Positions 6,684-7,422 of a stretch of 7,422 nucleotides of DNA are shown piece by piece. Below the pieces are notes generated by a model, which saw nothing but the letters and a program-made list of their open reading frames with translations, had not been told where the DNA came from and made no database searches. The DNA comes from Holophagales bacterium (GTDB lineage: Bacteria; Acidobacteriota; Holophagae; Holophagales; Holophagaceae), in NCBI GenBank assembly GCA_031281385.1, contig JAITFL010000185.1, positions 1 through 7,422 on the forward strand. Reading direction: 5' to 3'. The position numbers were made by a program, and so were the translations under genes. Each line of letters begins with the position of its first letter. The stretch's first letter is position 1.

Positions 6684-6690
6684 ACTTCAA

Positions 6691-7422
6691 ATGTTCAAAC
6701 TTCATCGCCTACTCAAAACCGCAAAGATAATAGTAGGCCATGAGCGGCAGGCCCATGCGCCCGCACACGCAAGCAAATCTGCGGCGGACTGGGCATCTCT
6801 TATCATTGCCGCTTCCTTGGCTGCCATGCTGGCAGTCGGCCTTCCGGCCTGCAAGGTGAACAACAGCAAAGTGACTTCCGCAACAATTGCGGTGGGGTAT
6901 TATCACTCGCTAGCTATCAGAGACGACGGCAGTCTCTGGGCCTGGGGCGCGAATCGTTGCGGTCAGCTCGGCGATGGCACCAATACGGAAAGAAGCGCCC
7001 CAGTCCAAGTGGGCGCGGCGGTGGACTGGGCAGCCGTGTCAGCTGGCAATCAGCACACAATGGCACTCAAAGCTGACGGCAGCCTCTGGGCTTGGGGAGA
7101 GAATGATAGCGGCCAGCTCGGCGATGGCACCAGCATAAACCGAAGTACCCCAGCCCGAGTGGGCAAAGCCAAGGATTGGAGAACGGTGTCGGCGGGCTAT
7201 AACCACACGGTAGCCATTAAGGCTGACGGCAGCCTCTGGGCTTGGGGAGAGAATGATAGCGGCCAGCTTGGCGATGGCACCAACACAAACCGAAGCATCC
7301 CAGCCCGAGTGGGTAGGACTAAGGATTGGAAAGCAGTGTCGGCGGGCTATAACCACACGGTAGCCATCAAGTCTGACGGCAGCCTTTGGGTCTGGGGGGA
7401 GAATGATCGCGGTCAGCTTGGC
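6691..7422 (+). CDS. RCC1-repeat lipoprotein, 5' part (3' end outside window)
   Basis: The open frame runs from ATG 6691 to the window edge, giving 244 residues with no stop. After a basic 34-residue start, residues 35-53 are hydrophobic ([20 protein letters not shown]) and end in the lipobox LPAC with C54, so the mature protein is probably lipid-anchored in the envelope. From residue 65 on there are RCC1/BLIP-II-type beta-propeller blades with a period of exactly 50 residues. Each has xVSAGxxHT, then DGSLWxWGxNxxGQLGDGT, with histidines at 72, 122, 172 and 222. Three and a half blades are visible; the first is the most divergent. RCC1 propellers usually have seven blades and bind protein partners, so a binding role at the surface is inferred; the partner is unknown. 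The gene is divergent from the importer operon. Neighbouring blades are nearly identical in DNA, which indicates recent duplication. Confidence 0.88.
   Translation, partial: MFKLHRLLKTAKIIVGHERQAHAPAHASKSAADWASLIIAASLAAMLAVGLPACKVNNSKVTSATIAVGYYHSLAIRDDGSLWAWGANRCGQLGDGTNTERSAPVQVGAAVDWAAVSAGNQHTMALKADGSLWAWGENDSGQLGDGTSINRSTPARVGKAKDWRTVSAGYNHTVAIKADGSLWAWGENDSGQLGDGTNTNRSIPARVGRTKDWKAVSAGYNHTVAIKSDGSLWVWGENDRGQLG
6883..7422 (+). repeat. Tandem 150-bp repeats encoding RCC1 blades
   Basis: Units lie at 6883-7032, 7033-7182, 7183-7332 and 7333-7422 (cut by the window edge). Units 2 and 3 share 47 identical consecutive bases (7072-7118 and 7222-7268). Units 3 and 4 share 32 (7186-7217 and 7336-7367). 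Synonymous positions are kept, which points to recent duplication or gene conversion rather than protein-level selection alone. Confidence 0.85.

Larger units (their letters stand above)
6259..6690. other. Divergent non-coding region between importer operon and RCC1 gene
   Basis: About 430 bases lie between two divergent genes. They contain a perfect 10-base palindrome CGCTTAAGCG (6384-6393), a lone TATGTTTG (6416-6423) that fits the Bacteroidota -7 box TAnnTTTG but lacks a -33 partner, tandem TGTGGAAAA 9-mers, a terminator-like hairpin, and a possible second hairpin near 6591-6621 (GTGGCCTG pairing imperfectly with CAGGCACAC). A 110-codon plus-strand frame from 6398 overlaps the RCC1 start and contains the hairpin; it has no family likeness and I do not call it. 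Confidence 0.5.

Noticed and set aside
6398..6730. A 110-codon plus-strand frame with a hydrophobic start (MKAAKWYVWIVIQAYLAC)
   Set aside because: It has no ribosome binding site, contains a terminator-like hairpin, overlaps the RCC1 start in another frame and has no conserved motif.

Overview
The window looks like a piece of a bacterial chromosome of roughly 50% GC. A Bacteroidota or related Gram-negative host is my best guess, and this is an inference. It rests on a secreted GH92 alpha-mannosidase, a predicted RCC1-repeat lipoprotein, a TonB-era type FecCD importer, and weak or absent Shine-Dalgarno sequences at several starts. No rRNA, tRNA, CRISPR array or phage gene was seen.

Layout. 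Positions 1-120 hold the last codons of what resembles an IS630-family transposase; it enters from outside the window. A 141-base gap follows. The minus strand from 2568 to 262 encodes an exported GH92 glycosidase. Diverging from it across an 81-base spacer is rmuC (2650-4290, plus strand), a membrane-anchored coiled-coil protein with a nuclease-like fold. A 266-base convergent intergenic region follows, with a long AT-rich inverted repeat that probably ends transcription. The minus strand then carries a two-gene operon transcribed from about 6235 down to 4557: a FecCD-type permease and its ATPase, overlapping by 7 bases at ATGCTGA. A 455-base divergent region (6236-6690) holds an inverted repeat over the permease start, a short terminator-like hairpin and two tandem DnaA-box-like 9-mers. 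The right edge (6691 onward) is the start of an RCC1-repeat lipoprotein that runs off the window.

How the parts relate. The permease and ATPase form one importer core for iron-siderophore, heme or cobalamin-type substrates; no binding protein or TonB receptor is visible here. The GH92 enzyme stands alone, without SusC/SusD partners in view, so it is not seen as part of a polysaccharide utilisation locus. RmuC is a housekeeping genome-maintenance protein. The genes do not form one pathway. I see no convincing new multi-gene system. The most notable signals are at smaller scale: repeat expansion in RCC1 and in the RmuC coiled coil, and the palindromes at the ends of the importer operon.
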